Shown in pieces: positions 37,443 to 47,133 of a DNA stretch of 64,000 bases. The DNA is taken from contig CP039459.1 of the NCBI GenBank assembly GCA_004843165.1, positions 1,859,587 to 1,923,586 of the forward strand, written 5' to 3'. The DNA comes from Acetobacteraceae bacterium (GTDB taxonomy: Bacteria; Pseudomonadota; Alphaproteobacteria; Acetobacterales; Acetobacteraceae). The notes under the pieces were generated by a model. The model did not search any database. It was given only the letters and a program-made list of their open reading frames with translations, and was not told the origin of the DNA. The position numbers and the translations under genes were made by a program. Position 1 is the stretch's first letter; every line of letters begins with the position of its first letter.

Positions 37443-38162
37443 TTAAGCAGCATCAACAGTAACGGCTTCTGGGCCTTTACCACCTTGTGCAACTTTCATA
37501 GAAACTTTTTGGCCTTCGTGAAGTTCCTGCAAACCTGTTTTACCGAGTGCAGAGGCGTGAACAAAAACGTCTTTTCCGCCATCTTCTGGTGCAATGAAAC
37601 CAAAACCTTTTGTTGCATTGTACCATTTGACTTCACCATATTTTTCTTCAGCAGTAGAAAGATCTGGTGTAAAACGAGGTGGGCGTTGTTGAGGGGAACC
37701 GCCAGCAGGACGCATGAATTTAGCACCTGCTGCTGCAGCTTCCGGTGTTGCTGTGCTTGCATCTAGGGAAGTGATTTGGGCAATCTGTCTGCCTTTTGGA
37801 CCTTGGCTAATTTTAACGCGTAACGTTGTGCCAGGCTCAGGTGCCTGATAGCCAGCTTCGTTTAATGTATTGATATGAAGGAAAGCATCTCCGCTACCAT
37901 CATCTAGGCCAACAAAACCAAATCCACGTTCACCATTGAACCATTTGACAGTACCGTTGATTTCCGGGCCTGATGGAGCCGCACTACCGCGGGGAGAAGG
38001 AGAAAAACCTCCTGAGTTGCGGCCACCAAAGCCGCCTGAGTTATCGTAAAAATGGCCAGCATCAGCAAAATCTGGCTCAAAACTTCCACGGCGGGAAGAG
38101 AAATTATTACGGTCGTTTCTATTATTATTCAACGCACTGGTTCCACAATATTTGGACTTCAA
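37443..38162 (-). CDS. Protein with two cold-shock domains
   Basis: An RNA/DNA-binding protein with an N-terminal Asn/Arg/Gly-rich segment ([10 protein letters not shown]) and two cold-shock domains: [15 protein letters not shown] at about residue 70 and [15 protein letters not shown] at about residue 177. Both keep the RNP1-like (K-GFGFI) and RNP2-like (FLHI, VFVHAS) motifs. It is probably an RNA chaperone or regulator like the two-domain CspD-type proteins of alphaproteobacteria. There is no ATG near the start; TTG 38162 is listed, but TTG 38132 with GTGGA about 9 bases upstream is equally good. It is monocistronic. Confidence 0.85.
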   Translation of the reverse strand: MKSKYCGTSALNNNRNDRNNFSSRRGSFEPDFADAGHFYDNSGGFGGRNSGGFSPSPRGSAAPSGPEINGTVKWFNGERGFGFVGLDDGSGDAFLHINTLNEAGYQAPEPGTTLRVKISQGPKGRQIAQITSLDASTATPEAAAAGAKFMRPAGGSPQQRPPRFTPDLSTAEEKYGEVKWYNATKGFGFIAPEDGGKDVFVHASALGKTGLQELHEGQKVSMKVAQGGKGPEAVTVDAA

Positions 38163-38380
38163 ATTTATTTGATCGGAAATCTTATAAGTTAAAAAATTTC
38201 AGATCATTTGGCCGGAAGATAAAGAATATATAGTTCAATATAGCCGACACCTATAACGGCATTAAGAAGTGAAGCATAACTATGCTTAGGGTGTAAATAG
38301 ATTAAGCGTTCTGAAAATTTATTACTGAGTATTTGCATAAAAAGTGGCTTAAAAAGCGCACATTTTTTTTGAAAGGAGAG

Positions 38381-40483
38381 TTATCCTGATAAAAGCACTG
38401 TTTCAGGAGAGGTTTTTTTAAACAAATACATAAGCCCCCGGATAGCATCTCCTCTTTTAGAAGAAAGTCTCGGATCTTTATTGAGGATTAATGCAGCCTC
38501 TTGAGACGATTGGGAAATTAAAATATCTGAAACATTATTCTGACTTAAAGCAAAATGAGGAAGGCCAGATTGGCGGTTGCCAGTGATCTCTCCGCCGCCT
38601 CTTTGTTTATAATCCTCCTCAGCAATGTAAAAACCATCCAAGCTTTCACGGAGGAGGGAAAGACGTTGCAAGCCGTTTCCGGATTCTGTTTGGCGATATA
38701 GCAATAAGCAATAGGAATTAAGACTCCCACGGCCGACGCGCCCACGTAACTGATGAAGCTGAGCAAGGCCGAATCTTTGAGCATCCTCAATAATCATAAT
38801 GGAGGCTTCGGGCACATTTACACCAACTTCAATGAGGGTTGTAGAAATGAGAATTTTTATTTTGCCATCCCTGAATTTTCGAAGAGATTCTTCTTGCTCA
38901 TCCCCTGATTGTTGGCCATGGGCAAGGCCAACGATTTCATCTCCAAATGTTTTTCGGAGATCGTTATAGCGCTCTTCTGCGGCAGCGCTCATTTCGCTTT
39001 CTTTGACGGCAGGACAGACCCAGTAAATCCGTTTATTTTCTTTTAGAACTCTGCGAAGAGAATCTTTAATAAGATCTATGCCGTGAGAAATATCATGAAG
39101 TGTCGTTGTAATATTTCCGCTGCCAGGCGGGCGTTGAAGAAGACGACTAACGCCCATTTGCCCCCAGCGTGTGAGTTGGATACTTCGAGGAATAGGTGTG
39201 GCACTCATTAAAAGTAAATTGACACCGTCGCTTTTTTTACCAAGGGAAATACGTTGTTCAACACCAAAGCGATGTTGTTCATCAATAATTGCCAAGCCGA
39301 GTTCGTGAAAAATGATTTCTTTTTGGAATAAGGCATGTGTTCCGATAATAAAGCGCGCCTTGCCATTTTTAATAGCAGCAATGACTTCTTTTCGTTTTTC
39401 AGACGATATTTTTCCTGTAAGGAGAACCGGTTTTACAGGCGAAATTTTTTGGGCCTCTTGAAAATGTTGCTGCGCAAGAATTTCTGTTGGTGCCATAATA
39501 GCAGCCTGCTTCCCTGATTCTATCGTTGTAATCATGCTAGAAAAGGCAACAAATGTCTTCCCACTTCCAACGTCTCCTTGAAGGAGGCGCTGCATAGGAT
39601 AGGGTGCTGAGAGTTCTTTTTTAATTTCCCGGATTGCTTTTTGCTGATCTAAAGTCGGTGTATAGCCAAAATTTTTGAAGAGTTCCTCCTCTAATTTTCC
39701 GGTGCCAATAATTCTCTGTCCTTTTCGACGCAGAGCATAGAATTGTGCCATAGAGATGCACATTTGATGGGCAAGAATTTCATCCGCCTGTAAACGTTCA
39801 CGTGCAAGGGAAAAGGCCTGCTGTCTTTTTTCATTTTTGAGTTGAGAGATCGGTTGGTGCAGGCAATAGAGTGCCTCGGAAAAAGAAGGATAGTGTTTTT
39901 GCGCTATAAGTGTTTTGTCGTGCCATTCTGGTAGTTTTTCTGTCAATCTAAGGGCACTTTTTAGGGCCTTCTCAATTATTTTTGGACGTAGCCCAGCGCT
40001 TAAAGGCCAAATAGGTTCAATCCAAGGGAAGATTTCTTTATGAGATCGAAGAACAAGATGATCTGGATTGGAAATAATGGGTTTATTTTTAAAGAAGCGT
40101 AGCTTTCCAGAAAGAATAATTTCATTTCCCTGTTGCAAAAGAGAATGATAGGCCTTCCCGAAAATTGAAATTTCAATTTTTCCCGTTTGGTCGCCGCACA
40201 GAAGACGCCATGGTGCACGTGATCTTGGAGGCGGGCGTTTAATAGCGTAAAGGGTGACGGAAAGCGTTATAAGATCCCCCTCATCTAAGGAAGATATCTC
40301 TTTTATGGAAAAGATTTTGTTTCTTTCAATGATCTTTGTTGGCAATGAAAATAAAAGGTCTGTAATCGTTTCTCCACCGCAAGCTTTTGAAAGACGTAAA
40401 GCTTCTTTTTCAGTGACACCTTCCAGGTCTTTGATGGGGTTTAAAAGGGGGAGAAAGAGACTGGGAGGAAGGGCAATCGACAA
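38381..40483 (-). CDS. recG: ATP-dependent DNA helicase RecG
   Basis: A 700-residue superfamily 2 branch-migrating helicase acting at stalled forks and Holliday junctions. The N-terminal wedge (OB-fold) region precedes QRLLQGDVGSGKTFVA (Walker A), IIDEQHRFGV (Walker B) and the motif VI segment QLRGRVGRG. Length is typical. The start is TTG at 40483 with AAAGGG at the right distance. It is divergent from mfd, another fork/transcription-coupled translocase with the same motor type. Confidence 0.96.
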   Translation of the reverse strand: MSIALPPSLFLPLLNPIKDLEGVTEKEALRLSKACGGETITDLLFSLPTKIIERNKIFSIKEISSLDEGDLITLSVTLYAIKRPPPRSRAPWRLLCGDQTGKIEISIFGKAYHSLLQQGNEIILSGKLRFFKNKPIISNPDHLVLRSHKEIFPWIEPIWPLSAGLRPKIIEKALKSALRLTEKLPEWHDKTLIAQKHYPSFSEALYCLHQPISQLKNEKRQQAFSLARERLQADEILAHQMCISMAQFYALRRKGQRIIGTGKLEEELFKNFGYTPTLDQQKAIREIKKELSAPYPMQRLLQGDVGSGKTFVAFSSMITTIESGKQAAIMAPTEILAQQHFQEAQKISPVKPVLLTGKISSEKRKEVIAAIKNGKARFIIGTHALFQKEIIFHELGLAIIDEQHRFGVEQRISLGKKSDGVNLLLMSATPIPRSIQLTRWGQMGVSRLLQRPPGSGNITTTLHDISHGIDLIKDSLRRVLKENKRIYWVCPAVKESEMSAAAEERYNDLRKTFGDEIVGLAHGQQSGDEQEESLRKFRDGKIKILISTTLIEVGVNVPEASIMIIEDAQRFGLAQLHQLRGRVGRGSLNSYCLLLYRQTESGNGLQRLSLLRESLDGFYIAEEDYKQRGGGEITGNRQSGLPHFALSQNNVSDILISQSSQEAALILNKDPRLSSKRGDAIRGLMYLFKKTSPETVLLSG

Positions 40484-40537
40484 TTGTTATTTCCCTTTAT
40501 TTTGAAAATAAGCCACAATAACAGCACCTAACATCCT

Positions 40538-43500
40538 ATGAATATCTTCTCTACAAGTCTAAATGCTATGAATCAAAATACCAACATTTCTCTTTTTAAA
40601 GATAATTTTTTTGCTTCAAAAATTATTGCGGGGGCACCAGATGGGGCACTGCCATTTTTGTTGGCAAAGCGTTTAGAGGAAATTGGGAAAAATAAGACGT
40701 TACTTCACGTTTCGTCACGAGAAGAGAATATTTATTTTTTAAAAGAGGTATTAAGTTGGGTTGTACCTGATGCGGAAATTTTCCTTTTTCCGGCTTGGGA
40801 CTGTTTGCCTTATGATCGGGTTTCGCCTTCTTCAGAAGTTTTGGCACAACGAGCCTCAACTCTTTTAAAACTTTTGGCACCGCCTTCTGAAAAGAGTCGA
40901 ATTGTTTTAACAAGTGTTCCAGCCTTTTTGCAGCGTGTACCGTCTCGAAAATTTTTAAGTGAAATGTCTGGTAGCATTACGGTTGGAGATACACTTGATC
41001 CTCAAACACTTATCCTAAAGCTTGAACAGTCTGGATATCACCGTGTTGATACAGTGAGAGAACAAGGAGAATACGCTGTTAGAGGAGGTATTTTAGATCT
41101 TTTTAGTGCAGATACAGAAGAGCCACAACGGATTGATTTTTTTGACAATAAAGTAGAAGAAATTCGTTTTTTTGATCCTATTACACAACGTTCTCTCGGT
41201 GCGTCAGATTCCTTAATTTTCGGTGCTGCGTCAGAATTATTTCTAGATAAAGATTCTTTAAATCGTTTTCGTACGGGGTGGGTTGATCAGTTTGGCTCAA
41301 ATGCGATGGAAGATTCCCTTTTCCAAAATGTCATGGAAAAAAGAATTTTTGCCGGTATTGAACATTATCTTCCACTTTTTTTTGATGACCATACCAATCA
41401 CATGGAGAGCTTATTAGACTATTTTTCTCATCCTTTCATTAGTTTTGATCGAGATGCAGAAGGTAGTTTTTCGTCACGTTTGGAAATGATAGCAGATCAT
41501 TTTAAAGAGCGTCTTTCATCGGGAGAGGACGAGAGCTCAATTTACAGGGCCTTGCCGCCATACCGGCTTTATCTCGGAAAAGAGGCGCTGGCGGCACTTC
41601 TAAGTAAAGAAAATACCGTTATTTTTACACCTTTTGCCCCGGTAAATGGTCAACAAATAGACGCTGGATATCGGGCAATGTCGCCTTTTTTCAAAAAAGA
41701 AAAAGAGGGTAGAGAGCAGATATTTCAACTTTTTAAGCAGTTTTTTCTTGAATGGTCACAAAAGCAAAAAAAAGTTTATATGATTGCTTCTAGCCGTGGG
41801 GTAAGGGAGCGTTTAAGCAAGCTGTTCTCGGAAATTTCTATTCCTGTTGTGCAGCTTGAAAAATGGTCAGAGAGGGAAAAGAATGATTCAAATATTCTTT
41901 CCTTAATTTCTTTAGAAATTCCTAATGGTTTCCAAAGTGATGGGGAGGTTTTTCTTACCGAAGAAGATTTATTTGGTGAGAAATTAACCAGAGCACCTCG
42001 AAAAAAAAGAAAAGATGCCTCTTTCATTACACAAATTGGCGAAATTGAGGAAGGAGATCTTGTCGTCCATGAGGAATATGGTGTTGGGCGTTATGTTGGT
42101 CTGGAAACGGTAAAAGAAGAGCGTTTGATTCATGATTATTTGACGATAAGTTATGAAGGCGATCAGCGTCTTTTATTACCTGTTGAAAATATAGATCTAT
42201 TAAGCCGTTTTGGAGCCGATCCTGGTAATGTCGCTTTGGATCGTTTAGGGGGTGTTTCTTGGCAGGCAAGAAAGGCCAAAATGAAAAACCGCTTGCGTGA
42301 AATGGCAGGTGAACTTATCAAAACGGCTGCCGAACGTTCGATGAAATCAGCGCCTGTTTTAGAACCGGCAGAGGCGCTTTGGGATGAGTTTTGTGGGCGT
42401 TTTCCATTTGTTGAAACAGAAGATCAGTCTCGAGCTGTTTTGGATGTTTTGCAAGATCTCGCAAGAGGGACGCCAATGGATCGTCTCATCTGTGGTGATG
42501 TTGGTTTTGGTAAAACAGAAGTCGCTTTAAGAGCTGCTTTTATTGTGGCTTTATCTGGTTATCAAGTTGCTGTGATTGTGCCGACAACATTGCTGTCACG
42601 TCAGCATTATAAAGGATTTTTAGACCGTTTTGAGGGGCTTCCTGTTCGTATTGGACAGCTTTCTCGTCTGACGCCGGCCAAAGAGGCACGTGAAATTAAA
42701 AAAGGGCTAAGTGAAGGAACCGTTGACATTGTTATCGGCACACATGCTTTGCTTGCAAATAGCTTGTCTTTCAACCGATTAGGCTTAGTTATTATTGACG
42801 AAGAACAGCATTTCGGTGTGGGGCACAAGGAAAAGCTAAAAGCTATTTCCAGCAATGTGCATGTCCTGACGCTTTCAGCGACACCTTTACCACGAACCTT
42901 ACAACTTTCTCTCTCTGGTGCCAGGGAAATGAGTTTGATTGCGACGCCGCCTATTGATCGGCTAGCCGTTAGAACATTTATTTCTCCGTACGATAGGCTA
43001 ATGATTAGAGAAGCTCTTCAACGGGAACGTATGAGAGGCGGTCAGGTTTTTTGTGTTGTGCCTCGTTTGAGAGATATGGAAAAGATGGAGGAAAGATTAA
43101 AGGCTGCGGTGCCGGAAACACGTATTGCAAGGGCACATGGCCAGCTTTTGCCAAAAGAACTTGAAGAAATTATGCAGGCATTCTCTGATGGCGAATATGA
43201 TATTTTACTTTCAACGAATATTGTTGAAAGTGGTTTAGATATGCCAAGCGTCAATACAATTATTATTCATCATGCGGATCGTTTTGGCTTGGGACAACTT
43301 TATCAATTAAGAGGCAGAGTTGGCCGCGGTAAGAATCGAGGATATGCTTATCTGACATGGCCACAGGAACAAAATCTTTCTAAATCTTCTATCCGTCGTT
43401 TAGAAATTATGGAAACATTAGATTCTCTTGGTGCTGGATTTACGTTGGCCTCTCACGATCTTGACATGCGAGGTGCAGGAAATCTTTTAGGGGAAGAGCA

Positions 43501-44062
43501 ATCAGGGCATATTCGAGAGGTTGGCATCGAGTTATATCAGCAGATGCTTGCCGAGGCAGTGACAGATTTACGGCAAAGAAATCGAGAAAAAGAAGATGTC
43601 GATGAAAAATGGACACCTCAAATTATGCTTGGACTGCCCGTTTTATTGCCAGAAACCTACGTGCCTGATTTATCTTCTCGTTTGAGTCTTTATCGCCGCA
43701 TTGCCGCTCTTGCAAATGAAGAAGAAGCAGAAGCCATGCGGATAGAATTGGGGGATCGTTTTGGTCCATTACCGCCAGAGGCAGAAAATCTATTAGAAGT
43801 TGTCTCGCTAAAAAGAATGTGCCGTCAGGCTGGGGTAGAGCGTCTTGAAGCAGGGCCTAAAGGACTTGTCTTACAGTTTTTTCAAAACCGTTTTTCTAAT
43901 CCGGAAAAATTGTTAGCGTGGGTGCAGCGTAAAGAAAAAGCAGGGGTTCGTATTCGTCCCGATCATAAGCTTGCGCTTGTTGGCGAATTAACGAATGTTA
44001 AGCGGATTCCTCGTTCAAGAAAAATTTTAGAAATTTTACAAAAGCTTTCAGTAAAAGAGTAA
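40538..44062 (+). CDS. mfd: Transcription-repair coupling factor Mfd
   Basis: A 1174-residue translocase that removes stalled RNA polymerase and recruits UvrA. In order: the UvrB-like N-terminal module (RGGILDLFSADTEEPQRIDFFDNKVEEIRFFD split across about residues 185-220), the RNA-polymerase-interacting domain from about residue 500 (GDLVVHEEYGVGRYVGLE), then the RecG-like motor with GDVGFGKTEVALRA, IIDEEQHFGVGHKE and RGRVGRGK, and the C-terminal TRCF domain. Full length. A second possible start is ATG 40568. The stop lies in a hairpin shared with rlmE. Confidence 0.97.
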   Translation: MNIFSTSLNAMNQNTNISLFKDNFFASKIIAGAPDGALPFLLAKRLEEIGKNKTLLHVSSREENIYFLKEVLSWVVPDAEIFLFPAWDCLPYDRVSPSSEVLAQRASTLLKLLAPPSEKSRIVLTSVPAFLQRVPSRKFLSEMSGSITVGDTLDPQTLILKLEQSGYHRVDTVREQGEYAVRGGILDLFSADTEEPQRIDFFDNKVEEIRFFDPITQRSLGASDSLIFGAASELFLDKDSLNRFRTGWVDQFGSNAMEDSLFQNVMEKRIFAGIEHYLPLFFDDHTNHMESLLDYFSHPFISFDRDAEGSFSSRLEMIADHFKERLSSGEDESSIYRALPPYRLYLGKEALAALLSKENTVIFTPFAPVNGQQIDAGYRAMSPFFKKEKEGREQIFQLFKQFFLEWSQKQKKVYMIASSRGVRERLSKLFSEISIPVVQLEKWSEREKNDSNILSLISLEIPNGFQSDGEVFLTEEDLFGEKLTRAPRKKRKDASFITQIGEIEEGDLVVHEEYGVGRYVGLETVKEERLIHDYLTISYEGDQRLLLPVENIDLLSRFGADPGNVALDRLGGVSWQARKAKMKNRLREMAGELIKTAAERSMKSAPVLEPAEALWDEFCGRFPFVETEDQSRAVLDVLQDLARGTPMDRLICGDVGFGKTEVALRAAFIVALSGYQVAVIVPTTLLSRQHYKGFLDRFEGLPVRIGQLSRLTPAKEAREIKKGLSEGTVDIVIGTHALLANSLSFNRLGLVIIDEEQHFGVGHKEKLKAISSNVHVLTLSATPLPRTLQLSLSGAREMSLIATPPIDRLAVRTFISPYDRLMIREALQRERMRGGQVFCVVPRLRDMEKMEERLKAAVPETRIARAHGQLLPKELEEIMQAFSDGEYDILLSTNIVESGLDMPSVNTIIIHHADRFGLGQLYQLRGRVGRGKNRGYAYLTWPQEQNLSKSSIRRLEIMETLDSLGAGFTLASHDLDMRGAGNLLGEEQSGHIREVGIELYQQMLAEAVTDLRQRNREKEDVDEKWTPQIMLGLPVLLPETYVPDLSSRLSLYRRIAALANEEEAEAMRIELGDRFGPLPPEAENLLEVVSLKRMCRQAGVERLEAGPKGLVLQFFQNRFSNPEKLLAWVQRKEKAGVRIRPDHKLALVGELTNVKRIPRSRKILEILQKLSVKE

Positions 44063-44081
44063 GGCTTAAAGCCTTACTCTT
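44055..44081. terminator. Hairpin spanning the mfd and rlmE stop codons
   Basis: AAGAGTAAGGC and GCCTTACTCTT pair perfectly around TTAAA. The left arm contains the mfd stop and the right arm contains the rlmE stop. There is no T run, so termination is likely but not certain. Confidence 0.55.
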
Positions 44082-44727
44082 GACGACGATATCCGAGTGC
44101 AACAACGTACATTTCTCTTGAATCTTTTCGGGAGGCTGGTGGCTTTACATGTTTTACCGTTTTGAAATTCTTTTTTAATTTATTTAAAAGTTCACTTTCA
44201 GAACCGCCTTGCAGAACTTTTGCAACAAAGTTACCGCCCGGATTTAGAATTTCTTCAGCAAAAAAGAGGGCTAGTTCAGCAAGAGCCATGATTCGAATAT
44301 GGTCCGTTTTTGCGTGTCCTGTCGTATTTGGCGCCATATCCGAAATGACAGCATCGGCGCCACCATTTAAAAGTGTACGTAATTTGTCTGGCATGTCGGG
44401 ATCCGTAAAATCTCCCTGAATGATTTCTGCTCCGGGAATTTTATCAACAGGAAGAAGATCAACGCCAATAACTTTTCCAGCTTTTTCTTTAAGCGCAACC
44501 TGAGACCATCCTCCCGGAGCAGCGCCAAGATCAACAACATTGCCACCAACAGGAATGATTCGGTTTTTTTTATTCATTTCAATGAGTTTAAAAGCTGCGC
44601 GTGAACGCCATCCTTCTTCGTGGGCTGCACTGACATACGGATCATTAAGTTGCCGATTAAGCCATCTCTGTTGAGAGTTTGTACGCCCACGGGCCTTTTT
44701 TAATTTAACAGTAGGGGCGCGAACCAC
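44074..44727 (-). CDS. rlmE: 23S rRNA (uridine-2552-2'-O)-methyltransferase
   Basis: A 217-residue RlmE/FtsJ methyltransferase that methylates U2552 in the ribosomal A-loop. SRAAFKLIEMN (catalytic Lys), VVDLGAAPGGWSQVAL (SAM motif I), DAVISDMAPNTTGH (catalytic Asp) and the late KVLQGG segment are all present. A basic N-terminal tail precedes the domain. It is convergent with mfd. Confidence 0.95.
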   Translation of the reverse strand: MVRAPTVKLKKARGRTNSQQRWLNRQLNDPYVSAAHEEGWRSRAAFKLIEMNKKNRIIPVGGNVVDLGAAPGGWSQVALKEKAGKVIGVDLLPVDKIPGAEIIQGDFTDPDMPDKLRTLLNGGADAVISDMAPNTTGHAKTDHIRIMALAELALFFAEEILNPGGNFVAKVLQGGSESELLNKLKKNFKTVKHVKPPASRKDSREMYVVALGYRRQE

Positions 44728-44832
44728 AGGGAAACTCCATAAAATGATGTAAAAATTTTTTAGTCATTGGAACTTTATAAAGGAAAAAATGTCTTTTGTG
44801 TTTATTTTAAAAGAAAAATAAGAGATTTCCTC

Positions 44833-44861
44833 TTGCCATAAAGAGGCGAGAGAGCTATCTA
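44833..44861 (+). promoter_or_regulatory. Probable promoter of tRNA-Gln
   Basis: TTGCCA (44833-44838) and TATCTA (44856-44861) are 17 bases apart and lie 26 bases upstream of the tRNA. Confidence 0.55.
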
Positions 44862-44887
44862 GGTCTCCATCAAATCGTTTTGCCTGT

Positions 44888-44961
44888 TGGGAGATAGTTT
44901 AGCGGTAGAACTTCCGGCTCTGACCCGGACAGCCCTGGTTCGAATCCAGGTCTCCCAGCCA
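44888..44961 (+). tRNA. tRNA-Gln (anticodon CTG)
   Basis: A 74-base cloverleaf: acceptor TGGGAGA pairs with TCTCCCA, the anticodon stem TCCGG/CCGGA holds the loop CTCTGAC with anticodon CTG, the T-loop contains GTTCGAATCC, and CCA is encoded. It reads CAG. Confidence 0.95.
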
Positions 44962-45043
44962 ATTTTTGAAAAAGATTTTTAATCCCCCTAAAAATATATT
45001 TTTTGACAGAAATTTTTTATATAAGTTTTTGCTTCAAAAAAAG

Positions 45044-45080
45044 AAAACCCCATTCTACTTTATTGAAGTAGTGGGGTTTT
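45044..45080. terminator. Terminator between converging tRNA-Gln and tRNA-Cys
   Basis: The outer arms AAAACCCCA/TGGGGTTTT and inner arms CTACTT/AAGTAG form a long hairpin. On the minus strand it is followed by TTTTCTTTTTTT, so it is certainly suited to end tRNA-Cys and may serve tRNA-Gln as well. Confidence 0.75.
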
Positions 45081-45106
45081 GAATGTTTTCTTTTAAAAGC
45101 CAAATG

Positions 45107-45180
45107 TGGAGGTTCGGACGGGAATCGAACCCATCTACACGGATTTGCAGTCCGCTACATAGCCACTCTGCCACCGAACC
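45107..45180 (-). tRNA. tRNA-Cys (anticodon GCA)
   Basis: A 74-base cloverleaf on the minus strand: acceptor GGTTCGG pairs with CCGAACC, the anticodon loop CTGCAAA gives anticodon GCA, the T-loop contains GGTTCGATTCC, and CCA is encoded. Confidence 0.96.
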
Positions 45181-45215
45181 TGATCTATCTTTTCAAAATC
45201 ACAAGAGGTAGGTTC

Positions 45216-45244
45216 TAATTATAAATTTTTACAGAGGAAGTCAA
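45216..45244 (-). promoter_or_regulatory. Probable promoter of tRNA-Cys
   Basis: On the minus strand TTGACT (45239-45244) and TAATTA (45216-45221) are 17 bases apart. The overlapping TATAAT at 45218-45223 is a second possible -10. Confidence 0.55.
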
Positions 45245-45359
45245 ATGAATTTTAGAAATTTATAAAAAATATTGAATATGAAGGATAAATTTGTCCTTTT
45301 TTTGCAGAAGAGATAAAAGAGATTACTGACATTAAAAGCATTCTTATGCAGAGAGACCC

Positions 45360-47057
45360 ATGAAAAAATTAGGATATTATCGCGAAATATACGGTAAGAG
45401 TCGGCGTTTCACGTTATCTTTGAGTATATCTTTTTTAGGTGGTTCTCTTTTTCTCGGCTCTTCTCTTTTTGCAGCACCTTTAGATAACCAAAAAATTTCT
45501 GGCCTACGAAATGTTGCGCAGTTGGCGCAGAATGCACCGCCGCCTAAAGCAAGCAAGGTTGCAAAAATTCATAAGACTTCCGCAAGGGCAGCGCAGACAG
45601 TCGAAGAGGAAATTTCACAAGTTGAAAAAACAACGCTGATTGAGAGTCATAAAATCACACCAGCCAATTTAAGGGCCGATGATCCAGATTTTGTGCCGCA
45701 TAATATTCAACAAGCAATGGAAACGGCATATCTTACAAACCCTCAATTACGTGAAGCCAGAGCCCAGTTAAGAGCCGTAGATGAAGCGATGCCAACAGCA
45801 ATGTCAGGTTGGCATCCAACAATTTCCGCCCCTATTAATTTAACGTATTATCAGGGGAGTAGTGGCTATAAATTTAGCCAAAGTGGCACAGTGGATGGTA
45901 TAACCGGTACCGGAACTGTTCAAACAAATCATAATTATGCAACTCCGGGTTATAATGCAGGCGTTGTTATTTCTGAACCGTTATTTCAGGGAGGAAAAAC
46001 GGTTAACAGTATTAAAATGGCGGAGAATCAGATTCGTGCTGAGAGAGCCCATCTTATTTCAACGGAACAGCAGGTTTTAATGCAGGCTGCGAGCGCTTAT
46101 GTTGCTGTTGTCTCAGACCAGCAATTATACAATGTCGCATTAACCAATGAAAAAGTTTTACGAGAGCAAACAAAATCTGTGTATACACGTTTTCGTTTGG
46201 GGGGGCTTTCAAGAACAGATGTTGCGCAGTCACAGGGTTATTTAGCGACAGCGACATCGGCAAGGCAGCAGGCCTGGGGAAATCTAGAGGCGGCACGCGC
46301 AACTTATCGGCAAGTTATTGGGATTTCCCCAACATTTGACCTAGAGGCACCTCAACCACTTGTTTTGCCTGTTAAAACAAGGCAGGAGGCTGTTACGCTT
46401 GCCATTAAGAACAATCCAAATGTTATTCAAGCGCAATTCACAGAAGCGGAACAAAAAAATAATATTTCCGTGCAATGGGCTACGATTTTGCCAAAAGTAA
46501 GTGCAAATGTTGGTTATAGTGATAGTGTGAACCAAGGATATGGTGGAAGTACTAGCGAAAATGAATATGCAACCCTTGGATTTCAGTTTCCAATTTACCA
46601 AGGCGGCCAAGAATATTCTGCTGTAAGACGTGCAAAACAGGTTGCGCAAGGTGCCTTTCATGAAATTAATGTCCAGCGCCGTACTGCTTTGCAACTAGCC
46701 GCATCTAGCTGGGATCAATATCAGGCAGCGCAGGATAGCATTTCAAGCAACCGGACTGCCGTTGCATCCTATGTTGTCGCTCTTGCTGGTGTGGAGCGGC
46801 AAGCTTTGCTGGGGTCGGCCTCTACCTTGAGTATGTTGCAGCAGCAGCAAATGCTATTCTCTGCCCAGCAGACTTTAATTCGCTCTTTAGCTAGTGCTGT
46901 TACAAATTCCTATGCTGTGGCGACTGCCATTGGTCGTTTAACGGCAAAAGATTTAAAGCTTGCGGTTCCATTATATGATGAGACAGATTATTACAAAAAA
47001 GTTAAATGGCTTCCTTTTGGTGTGAGTGATTTTTCAAAAAACCAGCCGGGACGCTAG
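45360..47057 (+). CDS. tolC: TolC-family outer membrane efflux/secretion channel
   Basis: A 565-residue protein with an N-terminal signal (FTLSLSISFLGGSLFLGSSLFAAPL) and a Lys/Ala-rich stretch. Two TolC repeats follow: ETAYLTNPQLREARAQLRAVDEAMP in the first, and TLAIKNNPNVIQAQFTEAE-like (AVTLAIKNNPNVIQAQF) in the second, with PIYQGGQEYSAVRRAKQ typical of the beta-barrel strand joining the helices. It would form the trimeric outer membrane exit duct for export pumps; no pump genes are adjacent. The N-terminal extension of about 90 residues before the first repeat is long for the family. Confidence 0.92.
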   Translation: MKKLGYYREIYGKSRRFTLSLSISFLGGSLFLGSSLFAAPLDNQKISGLRNVAQLAQNAPPPKASKVAKIHKTSARAAQTVEEEISQVEKTTLIESHKITPANLRADDPDFVPHNIQQAMETAYLTNPQLREARAQLRAVDEAMPTAMSGWHPTISAPINLTYYQGSSGYKFSQSGTVDGITGTGTVQTNHNYATPGYNAGVVISEPLFQGGKTVNSIKMAENQIRAERAHLISTEQQVLMQAASAYVAVVSDQQLYNVALTNEKVLREQTKSVYTRFRLGGLSRTDVAQSQGYLATATSARQQAWGNLEAARATYRQVIGISPTFDLEAPQPLVLPVKTRQEAVTLAIKNNPNVIQAQFTEAEQKNNISVQWATILPKVSANVGYSDSVNQGYGGSTSENEYATLGFQFPIYQGGQEYSAVRRAKQVAQGAFHEINVQRRTALQLAASSWDQYQAAQDSISSNRTAVASYVVALAGVERQALLGSASTLSMLQQQQMLFSAQQTLIRSLASAVTNSYAVATAIGRLTAKDLKLAVPLYDETDYYKKVKWLPFGVSDFSKNQPGR

Positions 47058-47133
47058 GTTTTAGAAAATTTTATTTTAAATAATGAACTTCTTTTCAGAA
47101 GTTAAAAGATAGAAATTAGATAAGAGAGAATGT

